Source of the DNA: Duganella sp. CF458
GTDB lineage: Bacteria > Pseudomonadota > Gammaproteobacteria > Burkholderiales > Burkholderiaceae_D
Reading direction: 5' to 3'
Assembly: GCF_900113115.1 (NCBI RefSeq)
Contig: NZ_FOOF01000001.1
Location: forward strand, 62,001-126,000
Length of the DNA stretch: 64,000 bases
The number at the start of each line of letters is the position of its first letter. Positions within the stretch are counted from its first letter, which is position 1. Under the pieces are notes generated by a model. It searched no databases. It was not told the origin of the DNA and saw only the letters and a program-made list of their open reading frames with translations. Both the position numbers and the translations under genes were made by a program. Positions 1 to 9,363 of the stretch are shown here, piece by piece.

Positions 1-1665
1 ATCCTGGCGATCCGCAACGGCCAGAAGCCGCGCCCCAAAAACTATGAGCGCATCTACTGGGACTTCGTGGCCGCGGGTGCGCCAGTGCCGCCCTCTTCGG
101 GCCAGACCATCGCCCTGTCGGAACTGATGAAGCGCGCCGGCTTTACCGACCAGGAGTTCGCCAAGCTGAAAGAGGCGGAAGCCAACTCCAACGAACTGGT
201 TCGCACCGAAGTGATCGCGATGAATGCGGTCAAGGGCAAGTTTGACGACGGCAAGGGCGGCTTCACACGCGAGGCAGCGCCCGATCCCGAGATGGCGCGC
301 CGGATCATGCACGACAAGGCCTACCACCAGAACAAGGCCAAGATCATGCAGCCCGTAAACGAGTTCCTGGCCCTGCTCGACGAACGTACCAGCGCCGAGG
401 TGACGGCAGCCAGCGCGGCCTTCGACCGGGCGCAGTTTCTGGCGCAGGCCTTGCAAGCCATGTCGGTCATTGCGGCCGTGGCCTGCCTGTTGTTTGCCTA
501 CCGTTACATCCGTTCCGGCCTGCAGCAGGCGATCGATACCGCGGAATGTATCGCGGGCGGTGACTTGAGCCGCGATATCGATACCAGCCGCAGCGACGAG
601 ATCGGCCAATTGCTGCAGGCGATGGAACACATCAACAAGGGCCTGGCGGACATGATCGGTAATATCCGCAGCAGCACCGACCAGATGACGGTGGCCACCA
701 GCGAGATCGCCACCGGCAATGCCGACCTGTCGGCCCGCACCGAAACGCAGGCTTCCTCGCTGGAGGAAACCGCCAGCGCGATGGAAAACCTGACCGATAC
801 CGTGCAGCAGAACGCCAGCAACGCGCAGCAGGCCAACCAGCTTGCGGCCGATGCCGCGCACGTCGCGGAGCAAGGCGGCGACGTGGTGTCGCAGGTGGTG
901 GTCACCATGGGCGCGATCAAGGACAGTTCAGCGCGCATCAGCGACATCATCGGGGTGATCGATGGGATTGCGTTCCAGACCAATATCCTGGCGCTGAATG
1001 CGGCGGTCGAAGCGGCGCGCGCCGGCGAGCAAGGACGCGGTTTTGCCGTGGTGGCGTCGGAGGTGCGCAACCTGGCGCAGCGCAGCGCGGCAGCGGCAAA
1101 GGAAATCAAGGAACTGATCGGCGCTTCCGTCTCGAGAGTCGAGGAAGGCGGACGCCTGGTCGATACGGCTGGCGACACCATGCAGCGCATCGTGGCTTCG
1201 GTGCACAAGGTGGCCGGCATCATGGGTGAAATTACCAGCGCCAGCCAGCAACAGGGCAGCGGCATCGGTGAAGTGAACCAGGCGATCGGGCAGATGGATA
1301 CCATGACGCAGCAGAATGCCGCTTTGGTCGAGCAAGCGGCGGCGGCGGCGGAAAGCTTGCAGGAACAGGCGCAGGCACTGGCCCAGGCGGTCAGCATCTT
1401 CCGTTTGAAAGCCGGCAGCGGCGCCACCGCAATGCCCATTCCGGCGCGCGCCCCCCGCACCGGACGCCCAGCAACCCCATCGACGGCGCCACGCCTGCCG
1501 GCGGCACGCGCCGCCCGGCCCGAGGACCGCGCAGCAAGCAGCGCGCCGTCGCAGCCGCCCTCACAGCCATCTTCACAGCCTTCCTCACAGCCGAGGAAGG
1601 CAACCCAAGCCGCAGCCACGGACCGCAAAACCGCCCCGGCGGGCGACGACTGGGAAGAGTTCTAA
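1..1665 (+). CDS. Methyl-accepting chemotaxis protein (5' end outside window)
   Basis: Inner-membrane chemoreceptor that signals to CheA/CheW. The reading frame is open from base 1, so the N-terminus and first membrane segment are missing. The remaining periplasmic part (to about base 435, with NYERIYWD) is not a sensor fold I can name. A transmembrane segment lies near bases 440-515, then a HAMP domain (about 510-670), then the cytoplasmic signalling hairpin whose conserved tip reads [16 protein letters not shown]. The tail is a flexible Pro/Ser/Gln linker with [11 protein letters not shown] repeats ending in DWEEF, which resembles the CheR/CheB-tethering pentapeptide of high-abundance receptors (NWETF type), so this receptor is probably a docking site for adaptation enzymes. 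Its stop overlaps the convergent ABC permease gene by 4 bases. Confidence 0.93.
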   Translation: MLAIRNGQKPRPKNYERIYWDFVAAGAPVPPSSGQTIALSELMKRAGFTDQEFAKLKEAEANSNELVRTEVIAMNAVKGKFDDGKGGFTREAAPDPEMARRIMHDKAYHQNKAKIMQPVNEFLALLDERTSAEVTAASAAFDRAQFLAQALQAMSVIAAVACLLFAYRYIRSGLQQAIDTAECIAGGDLSRDIDTSRSDEIGQLLQAMEHINKGLADMIGNIRSSTDQMTVATSEIATGNADLSARTETQASSLEETASAMENLTDTVQQNASNAQQANQLAADAAHVAEQGGDVVSQVVVTMGAIKDSSARISDIIGVIDGIAFQTNILALNAAVEAARAGEQGRGFAVVASEVRNLAQRSAAAAKEIKELIGASVSRVEEGGRLVDTAGDTMQRIVASVHKVAGIMGEITSASQQQGSGIGEVNQAIGQMDTMTQQNAALVEQAAAAAESLQEQAQALAQAVSIFRLKAGSGATAMPIPARAPRTGRPATPSTAPRLPAARAARPEDRAASSAPSQPPSQPSSQPSSQPRKATQAAATDRKTAPAGDDWEEF

Positions 1666-3215
1666 GCCCGGCGCCAGCGGTTATGGGCAAAGCCCGCTGC
1701 CCACGCCAGGCAGCCTGCCAATGCCCATGCAGCCGCCGTGCCCAGGTTGGCGGAGCCATTGAAGCCCACCAGGTCCAGCGCCGCCTCTTTCGGCGCATTG
1801 AGCGCGATGTACCATGTGAACAGGAACAGTGCGAGGAACAGCCGCGCCCCACGCGTCAAGCCGCCCAGCAGGCTGGCGGCTGACGCCAGCGCCAGCACGC
1901 CGGCCAGCGCTGCGGCAGCGCGCGCCGGCGCATCAAACGACCAGCGCAATGCCGCCATGAGCAGCGGCAGGGCGAGCACCAGGCTGGCGCTCCATTGCCG
2001 CAAGTAGCGCCGCAGCACGCCGCCCGGCAGCGCGCCGGTCATGGCATCGGCCCCATTCTGCCAGTCGCGCGGCGCGATGCCGCACACAATCAATCCCCAG
2101 CCCGCGACCCCGATCGTCATCACGCCCGGCAGCAACACGGGCGCCACCACTGCCGCCGCCACGGTGCCTGCAGCCAGCAGCAGCGCTGCGGAAGGCGACA
2201 TCGACAACACCAGCGCCACCTCCGCCAGCACCTCGCCCGCAAAACCCGGAACGCGCATCGCCAGGCCAGGCAAAGGCCGCACGGCGATCGCCACCGGGCG
2301 CAGCATGCGGTGAGCCAATGCCAGCAGCCGGCTGCCGCGCGCAGAGCGCGGCCGTACCCGGTCCGGTGAATAGCGGTGGAAGAAAAGCGCAGCAGGTGCC
2401 AACAGCAGGAACGACAACGACAAGGTGGCCGCCCTGATCCCCCACGCTTTCAGGTTCCATAGGGATGCCGGGATCACCATGGTCGGCCCGGAGGGATCGA
2501 AAGCATGCCGGCCCAAGGCAAAGTAAGTCGTTTCAAAATGTTCGCGCAAGGTCGTCACTGCCACCGACAGGCCGGAAAAATCGAGGAACATCGGCCACAG
2601 CGCCCCCGGGCTCTCCGTCACGCCAACCAGTGCGCCGAACTGCATGCACCACAGGAAGAAGAACAGCACGTCGCCGCGCTTGCCAACCAGGGCTCCGATA
2701 TTGTCGAACAGGACCGCGCAGGCGGCCGCGTAACTGATAATCGGCAGCAGCATCAGCACATAGGTCTGCAAATAGACCAGCAGCTCGATCGGCCCCTCGC
2801 CCCGCAAGGCATGCAGCGCCAGCGTGGAACCCAGGTAAGCGAGTACGAACAGCATCAGGTAGGCCACGCCGCCAAGCCAGCGCCCGCATGCCAGCAAGGC
2901 ATTACTGGCGCCTGTCGCGCCGATCACGGCACCCATGCCGCTTTGCAGGTCATCCGCCACGCGCCCGCGCACCAGGTAAAAGCCCGCCAGTCCCAGCAGC
3001 ATTCCGGCGATGTGCGCGCTGCCAAAGGCCAGCGCCTGGCTGGTGTACAGCACGCGCTTCTGATCGATCACCATCATCGTGATGCCATCGGCGGGATCGG
3101 CAATCGCAAGCCAGCACAGGCCCATCGCCGCCAATAGCGCCACCAGCGTGGACAGCCGGCGCAGCCGCAAGCGTACTTCGTTGAGCGCGATCACGCGCAA
3201 GGCCGGCGCGTTCAT
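1662..3215 (-). CDS. ABC-2 type exporter permease subunit
   Basis: 517-residue polytopic inner-membrane protein with roughly a dozen hydrophobic segments, starting [20 protein letters not shown] as ABC-2 permeases often do (short cytosolic N-terminus then membrane span). It follows the ATPase gene at 3212-4087 with a 4-base ATGA overlap, so the two are translationally coupled and form one exporter. The substrate cannot be read from the sequence; ABC-2 systems of this layout export drugs, lipids or polysaccharide precursors, or assemble surface structures. At its 3' end it overlaps the chemoreceptor stop (CTAA shared), leaving no room for an intergenic terminator. Confidence 0.85.
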   Translation of the reverse strand: MNAPALRVIALNEVRLRLRRLSTLVALLAAMGLCWLAIADPADGITMMVIDQKRVLYTSQALAFGSAHIAGMLLGLAGFYLVRGRVADDLQSGMGAVIGATGASNALLACGRWLGGVAYLMLFVLAYLGSTLALHALRGEGPIELLVYLQTYVLMLLPIISYAAACAVLFDNIGALVGKRGDVLFFFLWCMQFGALVGVTESPGALWPMFLDFSGLSVAVTTLREHFETTYFALGRHAFDPSGPTMVIPASLWNLKAWGIRAATLSLSFLLLAPAALFFHRYSPDRVRPRSARGSRLLALAHRMLRPVAIAVRPLPGLAMRVPGFAGEVLAEVALVLSMSPSAALLLAAGTVAAAVVAPVLLPGVMTIGVAGWGLIVCGIAPRDWQNGADAMTGALPGGVLRRYLRQWSASLVLALPLLMAALRWSFDAPARAAAALAGVLALASAASLLGGLTRGARLFLALFLFTWYIALNAPKEAALDLVGFNGSANLGTAAAWALAGCLAWAAGFAHNRWRRA

Positions 3216-4087
3216 GCCGCCACCGCCACCGGTTCCGACAAGGCGTCACGCTGCGCCATCAGCGCCTCCTCCAGGCTGGGCTCGACCGCCAGCGCGCCTG
3301 CCATCGGTTGCCCTGGATGCGCCACGCGCAACTGCACTTGCGAACCCTGGCGCTGCGCCTGCAGCACGTGGAAGCGGCTGCGCAGCGCATCGTATTCGTC
3401 CGCATCGACACTGGCCTGCCACACCTGGCCGCGCGCCCGCTGCAGGATGGCGTCCGGCGTTTCCAGCGCCAGCAGGCGACCCTTGCGCATGATAGCCAGC
3501 TGGCCGGCGATGCTCTCCACGTCCGGCACGATATGGGTCGACACGATCACCAGCTTGCCAAAGCCCAGCTCGGACAACAGCCGGCGGAAGCGCAAGCGCT
3601 CCTCCGGATCCAGCCCGGCTGTCGGCTCATCCACGATCAGGATGTCGGGATCATTCAGCAGTGCCTGGGCGATCCCTAAACGGCGCCGCATGCCGCCCGA
3701 GAACGAGGCCGCCGGCCGCCGCGCATGTTCGGACAGGTTCACCAATTCCAGCAGTTCGCGTATGCGGGCCGGATCGCGCACCCCTTTCAGCGCAGCGAAA
3801 TATTGCATGCACTCGAGCGCCGTCAGGTTCGGATAAACGCCAAACTCCTGCGGCAGGAAGCCAAGGCGGCGCCGGATCGCATCCGGATTGCGCACAATGT
3901 CCTTGCCGTCGAACAGGATGCTGCCGGCAGTCGGGCGCGACAAGGTCGCGACCAGCTGCATCAAAGTCGTCTTGCCGGCGCCGTTGTGACCAACCAGCCC
4001 GACTACGCCACTACCAAGTTTCAGGGATACGTCGTCCACCGCTTTCAGGTCGCGGAAAGCCTTGCTGACATTGCGCAGTTCGAGCAT
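3212..4087 (-). CDS. ABC transporter ATP-binding protein (CcmA-type)
   Basis: 291-residue nucleotide-binding subunit of the exporter encoded with the downstream permease. Walker A is GHNGAGKTT, the Q-loop lies in FLPQEFG, the ABC signature is FSGGMRRR, Walker B is ILIVDEPTAGLDP and the switch His is in VSTHI, so the ATPase should be active. About 70 residues after the ATPase core form a variable C-terminal domain typical of CcmA-like drug or ABC-2 exporters. The start at 4087 is preceded by GAGG inside a small inverted repeat (4096-4119). The gene is divergent from the diguanylate cyclase gene. Confidence 0.93.
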   Translation of the reverse strand: MLELRNVSKAFRDLKAVDDVSLKLGSGVVGLVGHNGAGKTTLMQLVATLSRPTAGSILFDGKDIVRNPDAIRRRLGFLPQEFGVYPNLTALECMQYFAALKGVRDPARIRELLELVNLSEHARRPAASFSGGMRRRLGIAQALLNDPDILIVDEPTAGLDPEERLRFRRLLSELGFGKLVIVSTHIVPDVESIAGQLAIMRKGRLLALETPDAILQRARGQVWQASVDADEYDALRSRFHVLQAQRQGSQVQLRVAHPGQPMAGALAVEPSLEEALMAQRDALSEPVAVAA

Positions 4088-4095
4088 GTTGTTTT

Positions 4096-4119
4096 CGCCT
4101 CAAGAATAGGAATGAGGCG
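4096..4119 (-). promoter_or_regulatory. Inverted repeat overlapping the RBS of the ABC exporter operon
   Basis: CGCCTCA (4096-4102) and TGAGGCG (4113-4119) are perfect 7-base arms around a 10-base spacer, 9 bases upstream of the ATPase start codon. On the mRNA the second arm would contain the GAGG ribosome-binding site, so it could be a translational hairpin or, at DNA level, a dimeric repressor site. Function is inferred only from position. Confidence 0.4.
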
Positions 4120-4208
4120 GACTGTATCCGGACCCCGCCTGGCCCGCGCGGGCGATGCGACGAACGGTTGAAATGGATGGCCGGGTGGAATTTTTCGCAA
4201 CTCATTAC

Positions 4209-4229
4209 ACAAGTGGAAATTCCACTTGT
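4209..4229. promoter_or_regulatory. Perfect 21-bp palindrome in divergent intergenic region (likely operator)
   Basis: ACAAGTGG (4209-4216), spacer AAATT, CCACTTGT (4222-4229): an odd-length perfect dyad in the AT-rich gap between the divergent ABC exporter operon and the diguanylate cyclase gene. The symmetry and location are what one expects of a dimeric repressor (TetR or MarR family) site. No regulator gene adjoins it, so the protein that binds it is unknown. Confidence 0.5.
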
Positions 4230-4326
4230 ATTTTCCCCACAGTTGAGGCGTCTATCATGAAAATAGTGAGTCATCAGCGAGATTTCCTGCTTGCAACAGG
4301 CATATAATGAACCGCACACGCTGCTC

Positions 4327-6438
4327 ATGCGACCCCAAGGACCCAAGTTGCCAGGCTTTCCGGTTTTGACGATTTCCAAGCGCCTCCGTACGCTGGTCGG
4401 CGCCTGCCTGCTTGCGCCCTGCCTGGCGTTTGCCGAGTCGCCCCTCGACCGCGACATCGCCGAGATCCGCGAGGTGGTCCGCTTCGTTCCCGAAAAAGCC
4501 CTGGTCCAGTTGCAGCAGATGGAACCGGTGGCCCGCTCCGCCCCGCCCCTGACCCGCGCCGAATTCCTGGCCCAGCTTAGCCTGACCCACCGCAGCCTCG
4601 GCAAGCAAGACGTGGCGCTGGCCCTGGCCGAGGAACTGCACGACTTCGGCCGCGCGCAGGACAACAAGATCATCATCGCCAAAGGCTTGCTGACCAAGGC
4701 CTATGTACGCTCGGCGATGAACGAACGCCAGGTGTCGCACGAACTGGCGTTTGAAGCGGAAAAGCTGGCCAGCGCCACCACCGACCTGGTGCTGCGCGTG
4801 CAGTCCACCATCACGGCCGGCCAGAGCTACGCCGAACAAGGCAACTACCCGGTGGCCCTGATCCGCCTGCAATCGGCCGTGGAGCTGGCGCAAAAGATCG
4901 AGAACGACAAGGTGCCGCTGGCCAGTGCGCTGAATGCCCTCACCCTGTTCTACACCCAGGTGCGCGAGTACGAGAAGGCATGGGAAACGCTGGGCGAGAC
5001 TTTCGAAGTGTCGGAGACCCTCGATTCACCGGGACGCATGGCAATTGCCAACAATACCGAATACGGCCTGGCGGTCGATACGCAACAATACAAACGCGGC
5101 ATGCGCGCCCTGCTGGCCAACCTGGACCTGACCCGCAAGCTTGGCGCCAAGCGCATGATCGCCACCACGCTGGTGAACCTGTCCGACATCAACCTGAAGC
5201 TGCACGACTTCCCGACCGCGCTGCGCTTTGCCAACGAAGCGTCGGTTGCGGCACGCGATGCCAGCGACGATGCCAACGAAGCCACGGCGCGCATCAATGC
5301 CGGCCAGGCCTATATGGGCACAAACAGGGTCGCCGAGGGCAAGAAGTCGTTTGCGCTGGGCATGGCCTATTACGAAAAAACCGGCGACAAGCCCGAGCTG
5401 CAAGCCTTGTTGACCGAATATGGCGAAGCGCTGGAACGCGTGGGCGATTACCAGGGTGCGGTGGAAGCCTATCACCGCGAGCGCCAGATCTCAAACGAAC
5501 TGTTCGAATCGCAGCGTAAAAAAACCATGTGGGAGCTGCAGGAAAAGTACGATACCGAAAAGAAGAAGCGCCAGATCGAACAGCTGTCGCATGAAAACCA
5601 GGCCAAGGGCGCGGAGCTGACCGCACGCCGCCTGCAGCAGCGCATCTGGTGGCTGCTGGCAGTCGTGTTCGCGCTGGCTTCGGTGATCGTCGGCCTGCTG
5701 TATCGCAAGGTGCGCCAGGCCAATGCCCAGCTTGAGGTAAAGAACCTGGAGTTGAAAGCGCAAAGTTCGCTCGATCCGCTCACCACGCTTTACAACCGGC
5801 GCCACTTCCAGGATTACATGCGCACGCATAACCAGGTGGAACGGCGCGGCGTCAACGGCGAAGATATCGTGGGCGCCCTGTTCCTGCTGGACGTCGATCA
5901 CTTCAAGCACGTCAACGACACCTACGGCCACGCCGCCGGCGATGCCGTGCTGAAGATGATCGCGGAAAGCCTGCGTGTTGCGCTGCGCGAAACCGACATG
6001 ATCGTGCGTTGGGGCGGCGAGGAATTCCTGGCCTTCCTGCCCGCCATTCCGCGCAACGGGGTGGACGAAATCGCGCGCCGCATCCTGAACTGCGTGTCGT
6101 CGCAACCGGTACCGTTCCAGGGCCACATGATCCACGTCAACGTATCGGTCGGCTTTGCGCCGTTCCCGCTGGCGCCGGGCGGCTTGCCCTTGCCCTGGGA
6201 GCGCGCGGTCAACCTGGTCGACATGGCGCTTTACCTGGCCAAGGCCCATGGCCGCAACCGCGCCTACGGCGTGCGCGGCTTCAGCAACTTCGAGCAGACC
6301 TCGATGGAAGCCATCGAGCAGAACCTGGAACAGGCCTGGCGCGCCGGCTTTGTCGACCTGACGCTGGTGTTGGGCGGCATGCCCGACGAACCGCCGCCGT
6401 CCAATGTGGTGCCGCTCAAGAGCAAGTCCGGCAACTAG
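4327..6438 (+). CDS. TPR-containing membrane diguanylate cyclase (GGDEF)
   Basis: Makes cyclic-di-GMP from GTP. Order of parts: signal peptide (hydrophobic core ending CLAFAES), a large periplasmic TPR-like helical domain (about bases 4480-5500), a charged coiled coil, one transmembrane segment (about 5640-5711, IWWLLAVVFALASVIVGLLY), then a cytoplasmic GGDEF domain from LDPLTTLYNRRHF onward. The catalytic motif is GGEEF (bases 6013-6027) and the inhibitory I-site RETD sits exactly five residues before it, so an active, product-inhibited enzyme is likely. The start is uncertain: ATG 4327 lacks a ribosome-binding site, whereas TTG 4348 is preceded by AAGGA and would also give a clean signal peptide; an upstream TTG near 4291 is less likely. 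Confidence 0.92.
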   Translation: MRPQGPKLPGFPVLTISKRLRTLVGACLLAPCLAFAESPLDRDIAEIREVVRFVPEKALVQLQQMEPVARSAPPLTRAEFLAQLSLTHRSLGKQDVALALAEELHDFGRAQDNKIIIAKGLLTKAYVRSAMNERQVSHELAFEAEKLASATTDLVLRVQSTITAGQSYAEQGNYPVALIRLQSAVELAQKIENDKVPLASALNALTLFYTQVREYEKAWETLGETFEVSETLDSPGRMAIANNTEYGLAVDTQQYKRGMRALLANLDLTRKLGAKRMIATTLVNLSDINLKLHDFPTALRFANEASVAARDASDDANEATARINAGQAYMGTNRVAEGKKSFALGMAYYEKTGDKPELQALLTEYGEALERVGDYQGAVEAYHRERQISNELFESQRKKTMWELQEKYDTEKKKRQIEQLSHENQAKGAELTARRLQQRIWWLLAVVFALASVIVGLLYRKVRQANAQLEVKNLELKAQSSLDPLTTLYNRRHFQDYMRTHNQVERRGVNGEDIVGALFLLDVDHFKHVNDTYGHAAGDAVLKMIAESLRVALRETDMIVRWGGEEFLAFLPAIPRNGVDEIARRILNCVSSQPVPFQGHMIHVNVSVGFAPFPLAPGGLPLPWERAVNLVDMALYLAKAHGRNRAYGVRGFSNFEQTSMEAIEQNLEQAWRAGFVDLTLVLGGMPDEPPPSNVVPLKSKSGN

Positions 6439-6758
6439 TTCTTTTCCTTGCGCGCTTCGCGGGCCGACTCCTGCATTTCCTTGCCGGCCTGCTCGACCTT
6501 TTCGCCGAGCTTCTCGGTTGCCTTGTTCAGTTTCTCGCCAGCTTGCTGGGCGGCCTGGTCCAGCTTCTGGCCAGCCTGGCCGAGCTTTTCTTCAGCCTTG
6601 CTGGCTGCCTGGTCCAGCTTTTCGCCGGCGACGTTGGCGGCTTTGTCGATTTCACGGCCGGCCTGCTCGGCCGGGCCAATGCGCTTGTCTTCAGGTTTCT
6701 GGCAGCCGCCCAGGACCAGCGCCAGCGTTGCAAACAGCACGGCAATCATGCTTTTCAT
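6435..6758 (-). CDS. Small lipoprotein with amphipathic helical repeats
   Basis: 107 residues. The N-terminus MKSMIAVLFATLALVLGGC is a lipoprotein signal with a clear lipobox (LGGC). The mature part is almost entirely Lys/Glu/Ala/Gln helix built of repeats of the type GEKLDQAA, GQKLDQAA and GEKLNKAT, spaced at about 11 residues, as in apolipoprotein-like or LEA-like stress proteins. I infer an envelope-associated, possibly lipid- or peptidoglycan-contacting role. It ends convergently with the diguanylate cyclase, sharing CTAG. Confidence 0.75.
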   Translation of the reverse strand: MKSMIAVLFATLALVLGGCQKPEDKRIGPAEQAGREIDKAANVAGEKLDQAASKAEEKLGQAGQKLDQAAQQAGEKLNKATEKLGEKVEQAGKEMQESAREARKEKN

Positions 6759-6809
6759 GGTGTCTCCTTTCCATCCAGCATACTGAAAATGTTACGCTAG
6801 AATACTCCA

Positions 6810-7448
6810 ATGGACGCGCACATTCCCATCCTTAAGCGGGCGGGCATGGTGCTGGTGGTGCTGGGCACCTGCGACCTGCTGGCCATCCGCTCCGGCCTTT
6901 TCCTGCTCGGCGCAGCAGCCGGAGTCGGCTTGCTGTACGGCAGCCTGCACATGGCGTCGCTGGTGCGCTGGATCGCCGCCTTCGCGCTGTGCGCCCTTGG
7001 CGTGATGATGCTGGCCTGGCCCCTGATGCAGCCGGTCGACCTGACCCTGACCCAGCTCAAGCTGCAACCGCGCATCCTGCCGTCCCTGGCCACCAGCGCG
7101 ACCTGGCTGGTGCTGCTGCACTGGCTGTACCGCACACTCAGCGCACCTGCCGTCCTGGCGGCGCGCCGAGCCGCCGGCCACAAGCCGCGCCATATCGGCT
7201 TGGCGGCCGCCAGCGGCGCCGCACTGTCGCTGATGGTGTGCAGCGCGCTGGCGCTGATGCTGCATGGTGAAGCCGCGCAACGCGCGCGGCGCGCGGCTGA
7301 ACGCCAGTTCGGGCCGGACTACCGCTACCATGTGGCAGCATTGAAAGTTGATGGCAAGCGGGTGGAAGGATTGGTCACTGCGTGGAACGGCAACGAGATC
7401 CGCAACATTCCAGTCGCCTGGCAGGACGACGCTAACGGCGACCGATGA
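6810..7448 (+). CDS. Hypothetical multi-pass membrane protein
   Basis: 212 residues, not recognised. About five hydrophobic helices occupy residues 10-165, followed by a soluble C-terminal stretch containing RQFGPDYRYHVAALKVDGKRVEGLVTAWNGNEI-like sequence (a short beta-rich tail, probably periplasmic). The ATG at 6810 has no Shine-Dalgarno; a possible -10 TAGAAT at 6798-6803 would put the transcription start almost on the ATG, so the message may be leaderless. The 3' end overlaps the convergent small membrane protein gene by 17 bases. Confidence 0.65.
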   Translation: MDAHIPILKRAGMVLVVLGTCDLLAIRSGLFLLGAAAGVGLLYGSLHMASLVRWIAAFALCALGVMMLAWPLMQPVDLTLTQLKLQPRILPSLATSATWLVLLHWLYRTLSAPAVLAARRAAGHKPRHIGLAAASGAALSLMVCSALALMLHGEAAQRARRAAERQFGPDYRYHVAALKVDGKRVEGLVTAWNGNEIRNIPVAWQDDANGDR

Positions 7449-7713
7449 CGAAGGCGCCGACCAGTGCGGCGACGCCGAACACCAGCAAGGTGCTGCAAAA
7501 AGCCAGGTTGAGGAATTTGGAAAGGTTCAGCACCCCGAGCACGGCAGCAGCCAGGAAGGCCAGCCCGAAGAACAGCAGCCAGCCGGCCGTGTCGGCAGCC
7601 GACATTTCAGTGCCCCGCTCTTGCACATGGCGCATGAAGGCGCGCCGAATGACGTTGGATGCCAGCAACACCAACAGGAAAGCGCCACCTGCAGCCAACA
7701 AGCTTACTTGCAT
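7432..7713 (-). CDS. Hypothetical small membrane protein
   Basis: 93 residues with three predicted transmembrane helices: residues 5-22, a central one (WLLFFGLAFLAAAVLGVL) and a C-terminal one (LLVFGVAALVGAFVIG). No family recognised. It lies convergent to the preceding membrane protein gene with a 17-base overlap of coding ends. Short hydrophobic proteins of this kind are common and without known function; the evidence for reality is the clean membrane pattern and codon use. Confidence 0.55.
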   Translation of the reverse strand: MQVSLLAAGGAFLLVLLASNVIRRAFMRHVQERGTEMSAADTAGWLLFFGLAFLAAAVLGVLNLSKFLNLAFCSTLLVFGVAALVGAFVIGRR

Positions 7714-7769
7714 CTGCCCTCCGCACCGTGGTCCGATTATCGGCTTTGGGCAGATGGTAGCACTGAGTC

Positions 7770-8225
7770 TTAATCGGCGACGATCTTTTTGGGCGGCGGC
7801 GGCGGGGCAAAGGCGACGTTATCGCCGTCCGGCGCCGACTCCTGTGCCTCCGAAAACTCGAGCCAGCGATCGAGGCTGGCACGGCGGCGGATGGTGATGC
7901 CCTTGTTGCTGATGTAACCGATCTGCTCGAAGTTATCCAGCTTGCACACCATCTTGGAGGTGGTCGGCAGGTTGTCGCGCAGGCGGTCGTATGCCTTGCG
8001 CGCCTTCTGCTCCCACTTGGCCAGGGTTGGCTCGTTGAAGCGGTTGCTTTCGTAGTAAATGGTCAAGGTGTGGTCGTGATTGCCGTAGCCGACTACCGCC
8101 GCGCCCTTGCGGACGGCGCTCAGGATATCTTCCTTGATATTGGAGGTCGGGACGAAAATGGCCGCACGGCTATCCGTTTCGTCGGGCCGCTGCAGCGGCA
8201 AGTCCTGGCCAAACTGTACACCCAT
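7770..8225 (-). CDS. Hypothetical cytoplasmic protein
   Basis: 151 residues, soluble, with a mixed alpha/beta core (FVPTSNIKEDILSAVRKGAAVV, YYESNRFNEPTLAKWEQKARKAYDRLR) and a Pro-rich C-terminus (APPPPPKK). No signal peptide, no membrane segment and no motif I can tie to a known function. It is divergent from the M29-like peptidase gene at 8335, with about 110 bases between. Confidence 0.6.
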   Translation of the reverse strand: MGVQFGQDLPLQRPDETDSRAAIFVPTSNIKEDILSAVRKGAAVVGYGNHDHTLTIYYESNRFNEPTLAKWEQKARKAYDRLRDNLPTTSKMVCKLDNFEQIGYISNKGITIRRRASLDRWLEFSEAQESAPDGDNVAFAPPPPPKKIVAD

Positions 8226-8297
8226 TGATGTTTCTCCCCGGCTATATTCTTCCGATTCTACCTCGCGCCCTTTCCCGGTTCAAGCGGCGGCGCGCCG

Positions 8298-8303
8298 TAT
8301 AAT
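8298..8303 (+). promoter_or_regulatory. Candidate -10 element for the M29-like peptidase gene
   Basis: A perfect TATAAT stands in GC-rich surroundings 32 bases before the ATG at 8335. No convincing -35 hexamer is visible 16-18 bases upstream, so an activator or extended -10 contact may be needed. If used, transcription would begin near 8310, which rules out the in-frame ATGs at 8302 and 8308 as starts. Confidence 0.45.
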
Positions 8304-8334
8304 GCGCATGCCTCATCCTCTTTATAGCCTGATA

Positions 8335-9363
8335 ATGACAGCTTTTCCACCTGCCGCCCGCGATTCGGCAGCCCGCAACGTACGCGACCTGCTCGCCCAC
8401 GCCATCGAACACGCCGCGCCACAGCGGGCTTTAGTGGTATTCGACCAGCGCAGCCCGCTGTCCCAGGTGCTGGCCGATGCCTACCGTACGGCCCTGCCCG
8501 ACGGCCGTTTCATCGACTTCGACACGGTGCAGCCGGATGAAGTGCTTGCGGCTTTCGAGCAACTACAGGCGGGCGACCTGGTGGTGCTGGTGCAAACCAC
8601 CAGCTTCCGCCTGAACGAATACCGCATCCGCATGGAGCTGTTCAAGCGCGGCTTGAAGGTGATGGAGCATATGCATTTGTCACGCATGCCGGGCGCGCAA
8701 GGTCTTGTCTATATTGATGCCTTGGCTTACGACCCGGTGTACTACCGCGGCGTGGGCCATGCGCTGAAAGCGCGCATCGAGCGGGCGCAGTCGGGCGTGG
8801 TGGAAAGCGGCGGTGAGCGGCTGGTGTTCGCCTCCCCGTTTGAAGAAGCCAAGCTGAATATCGGCGACTACGGCGCCATGAAGAATGTCGGCGGCTTGTT
8901 CCCGATCGGCGAAGTATTCACCGAAGCACAGGACCTGGAAGCGGTCAACGGCCGCGTCAAGGTATTTGTATTCGGCGACACCACCTTCCACGTCAACCGC
9001 CCGACCACTCCAATCACCATGATCGTGGAAAAAGGTCGCGTGGTCGGCGCCGAAAACAGCACGCCGGAATTCGACAATATGCTGGCGATCATCCGCGCGC
9101 ATGAAGGCGAAGTGTGGGTGCGCGAACTCGGCTTCGGCATGAACCGCGCCTTCTCGCGCGAACGCACGGTGGACGATATCGGCACCTACGAGCGCATGTG
9201 CGGCATCCACCTCTCGCTGGGCGCCAAGCACGGCCAATACCAGAAGCCCCAGTTCAAGCGCAAGGACGCCCGCTTCCACGTCGACGTCTTCGTCCAGACC
9301 GACGCGGTCCACCTCGACGACGACCAGGTCTACCGCGACGGTGGCTGGGTTCCCGCTTCCTGA
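8335..9363 (+). CDS. M29 (aminopeptidase T)-like metallopeptidase
   Basis: 342 residues, cytoplasmic. The C-terminal half keeps the order of metal ligands of the M29 leucyl aminopeptidase family: ELGFGMN (Glu), GIHLSLGAKHG (His) and FHVDVFV (His-x-Asp). The N-terminal half is a Rossmann-like region (LVVFDQRSPLSQVLADAYR), also as in that family. I infer a dimetal aminopeptidase, though distant members annotated only as hypothetical exist and activity is unproven. The start is set by the TATAAT at 8298-8303; upstream ATGs at 8302 and 8308 are in frame. The last 34 bases overlap the convergent DUF418 gene. Confidence 0.75.
   Translation: MTAFPPAARDSAARNVRDLLAHAIEHAAPQRALVVFDQRSPLSQVLADAYRTALPDGRFIDFDTVQPDEVLAAFEQLQAGDLVVLVQTTSFRLNEYRIRMELFKRGLKVMEHMHLSRMPGAQGLVYIDALAYDPVYYRGVGHALKARIERAQSGVVESGGERLVFASPFEEAKLNIGDYGAMKNVGGLFPIGEVFTEAQDLEAVNGRVKVFVFGDTTFHVNRPTTPITMIVEKGRVVGAENSTPEFDNMLAIIRAHEGEVWVRELGFGMNRAFSRERTVDDIGTYERMCGIHLSLGAKHGQYQKPQFKRKDARFHVDVFVQTDAVHLDDDQVYRDGGWVPAS

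Noticed and set aside
1540-1600. Short SQPSSQP coding repeats in the chemoreceptor considered as a CRISPR-like array
   Set aside because: The repeats are in frame, only about 12 bases long, and encode the known flexible linker before the CheR/CheB-type pentapeptide.
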